NCBI RefSeq assembly: GCF_050563535.1 | Contig: NZ_JBNXUO010000008.1 | Span: 62,001-126,000 of the forward strand | Direction: 5' to 3' | Source of the DNA: Falsiroseomonas sp050563535 | GTDB lineage: Bacteria; Pseudomonadota; Alphaproteobacteria; Acetobacterales; Acetobacteraceae | Length of the DNA: 64,000 nucleotides | The notes under the pieces: model-generated | The model's database searches: none | The model's input: the letters and a program-made list of their open reading frames with translations, nothing else | What the model was told of the DNA's origin: nothing | Made by a program: the position numbers and the translations under genes | In this document: positions 60,638 to 64,000 of the stretch, in pieces | Numbering within the stretch: position 1 is the first letter of the stretch | Layout of the letters: each line of letters opens with the position of its first letter

Positions 60638-61026
60638 TCAGCCGCCCCTGCCCTCCAGCTCCGCCAGGATGGGGCAGTCCGGCCGGTCGTCGCCATGGCA
60701 ATGGGTGGCCAGGTGGCGCAGGCTGCCGGCCATGGCGGCCAGCGCGGCGGCCTTGCTCTCCAGCGCCTCCACATGCGCCAGCGCCATGCGCTTCACGTCG
60801 CCGCTCGCGCGCGAACGGTCGCGCCACAGCGCGAGCAGGCGGCGGATGTCCTCCAGCGGGAAGGCCAGGTCGCGGGCGTGGCGGATGAAGCGCAGCACCG
60901 CCACGTCCTGCGGGCCGTAGCTGCGATAGCCGTTGGGCCGGCGGTCCGCCTCGATCAGGCCGATGGATTCGTAGTGGCGGATCATCTTGGCCGACACGCC
61001 GGACCGCGCCGCGGCCTCGCCGATGT

Positions 61027-61030
<4 letters not shown>
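60638..61030 (-). CDS. cueR: MerR family copper-responsive regulator CueR
   Basis: The 130-residue protein has the MerR winged helix (MNIGEAAARSGVSAKMIRHYESIGLIEADRRPNGYRSYGPQDV) and a dimerisation helix. The metal loop CHGDDRPDC, two cysteines with seven residues between, is as in CueR. It activates copA when Cu(I) binds. Its ATG overlaps the copA stop (ATGA), so repressor and pump are made together. Confidence 0.92.
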
Positions 61031-63465
<2,435 letters not shown>

Positions 63466-63471
63466 GGTGCC

Positions 63472-63502
63472 GAGATGGGGCCTCCCATCATGGGAGGGTC
63501 AA
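63472..63502 (-). promoter_or_regulatory. CueR-type copA promoter and operator
   Basis: On the minus strand TTGACC (63497-63502) and CATCTC (63472-63477) are separated by the 19-bp spacer characteristic of MerR-family promoters. The perfect dyad CCTCCCATCATGGGAGG (63481-63497) sits in the spacer. CueR untwisting of this overlong spacer would activate copA in copper. Confidence 0.85.
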
Positions 63503-63607
63503 GGGGCATCCCCGGCGGTGCGCCATCCTGCTGTGGCAAGGCCGCCGCTTCCTTGATCTGTCGCAACCGCGCGGCGCGCCGTTGACGCGGGCGCCCGCGG
63601 GTCCGAC

Positions 63608-64000
63608 ATGGCCGCCATGCACCACGCCCCGCTCGCCTTCCCGCTGCTCGCCTTCCTGACCCTTGCCGCGCCGCCGGGCGCGGCGCAGGCGCCGGCGCCC
63701 GACCCGGTGCGCATCGTCAACCGGACGGGGGCCGAGGCGACGGCGCTGCATGCGGTGCGCAGCGGCCGGGCGGACTGGGGCGGCAACCTGCTGAACCGCG
63801 GCCCGCTGCCGAGCGGGTCCGCCTTCAGCCTGCGGATCAACCCCGATGCCGGCTGCCGCTTCGATGTCCGCCTGGTGCTGGCCGACGGGCGGGAGAGCCT
63901 GGCGCGCGACCAGGACATCTGCGCGACGCCGCGGGTGGAACTGACCGCCGCCGCCGCGCCGCCGCCGCCGGTGGCGCAGGCGCGGCCGAACCAGAATGCG
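63608..64000 (+). CDS. Exported protein of unknown function, 3' truncated by the window
   Basis: The frame is open from ATG 63608 to the window end (131 codons). It starts with a signal peptide (MHHAPLAFPLLAFLTLAAPPGAAQ, with ATG 63617 as an alternative start). A beta-rich domain with RIVNRTGAEATALHAV, NLLNRGPLPSGSAFSLRIN, CRFDVRLVLADGRES and a Cys in DICATPRVEL follows, then an Ala/Pro-rich stretch. Two cysteines could form a disulfide. The function is unknown. It is divergent from copA. Confidence 0.7.
   Translation, partial: MAAMHHAPLAFPLLAFLTLAAPPGAAQAPAPDPVRIVNRTGAEATALHAVRSGRADWGGNLLNRGPLPSGSAFSLRINPDAGCRFDVRLVLADGRESLARDQDICATPRVELTAAAAPPPPVAQARPNQNA

Overview
This is a very GC-rich (roughly 70% or more by eye), densely packed chromosomal window. 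The gene set suggests a Roseomonas-like member of the Acetobacteraceae (Alphaproteobacteria): several tripartite tricarboxylate (Bug/Tct) receptors, a PaaX/TetR-controlled phenylacetate cluster with a Liv-type ABC transporter, a ChvG-like sensor kinase and a dnaN-recF-gyrB group. The taxon is an inference from gene content and base composition; no rRNA is present. Genes lie close together, often with ATGA, GTGA or TGATG stop/start overlaps.

Layout. 1-4.8 kb: end of a GGDEF protein, a gamma-glutamyltransferase homologue, a zinc alcohol dehydrogenase with a small membrane partner, and a Coq7-type di-iron protein. 4.8-21.6 kb: aerobic phenylacetate catabolism. This comprises paaX, paaABCDE (ring epoxidase and reductase), a divergent paaG-paaI-paaK-tetR operon, paaN, and a five-gene Liv-type transporter. 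A lone RES-domain gene and an RTX/FG-GAP secreted protein interrupt it. 21.7-31.6 kb: tRNA-Gln(TTG), a serralysin-like RTX protease, an enolase-superfamily/TIM-barrel pair, a Bug-TctB-TctA uptake operon and a second Bug receptor. 31.6-42.8 kb: a tandem pair of exported alpha/beta hydrolases, argG, a probable envelope-polysaccharide group (small coupled ORF, toroid-like protein, WecG-type transferase, GH5 glucanase), a ChvG-like kinase, an acyl-CoA ligase and a small RTX protein. 42.9-46.7 kb: xthA, an FAH-family hydrolase, a class-I amidotransferase and a third Bug receptor. 47-53.4 kb: gyrB, recF, a DUF1194 gene and dnaN. 53.5-64 kb: an ene-reductase/lipoprotein/large unknown operon, a flavoprotein, a probable small RNA, an RraA-like protein, the copA-cueR copper operon with its operator, and an incomplete exported protein.

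The most unusual locus is the 3' end of dnaN. The last codons of dnaN occur twice, 549 bp apart. The two copies share an identical 42-bp core, and beyond the core the gene copy carries synonymous, more AT-rich substitutions. The lower-GC DNA between them has a 53-codon gene with a strong ribosome-binding site, strong hairpins and no recombinase. This looks like a very small element integrated into dnaN, or a deletion remnant of a larger one, that supplied a recoded dnaN tail. Other points worth following are a three-hairpin small RNA candidate with a UUCG-loop terminator (near 59.0 kb), a CueR promoter that would give a leaderless copA mRNA, and a family of GC-rich intergenic repeats.
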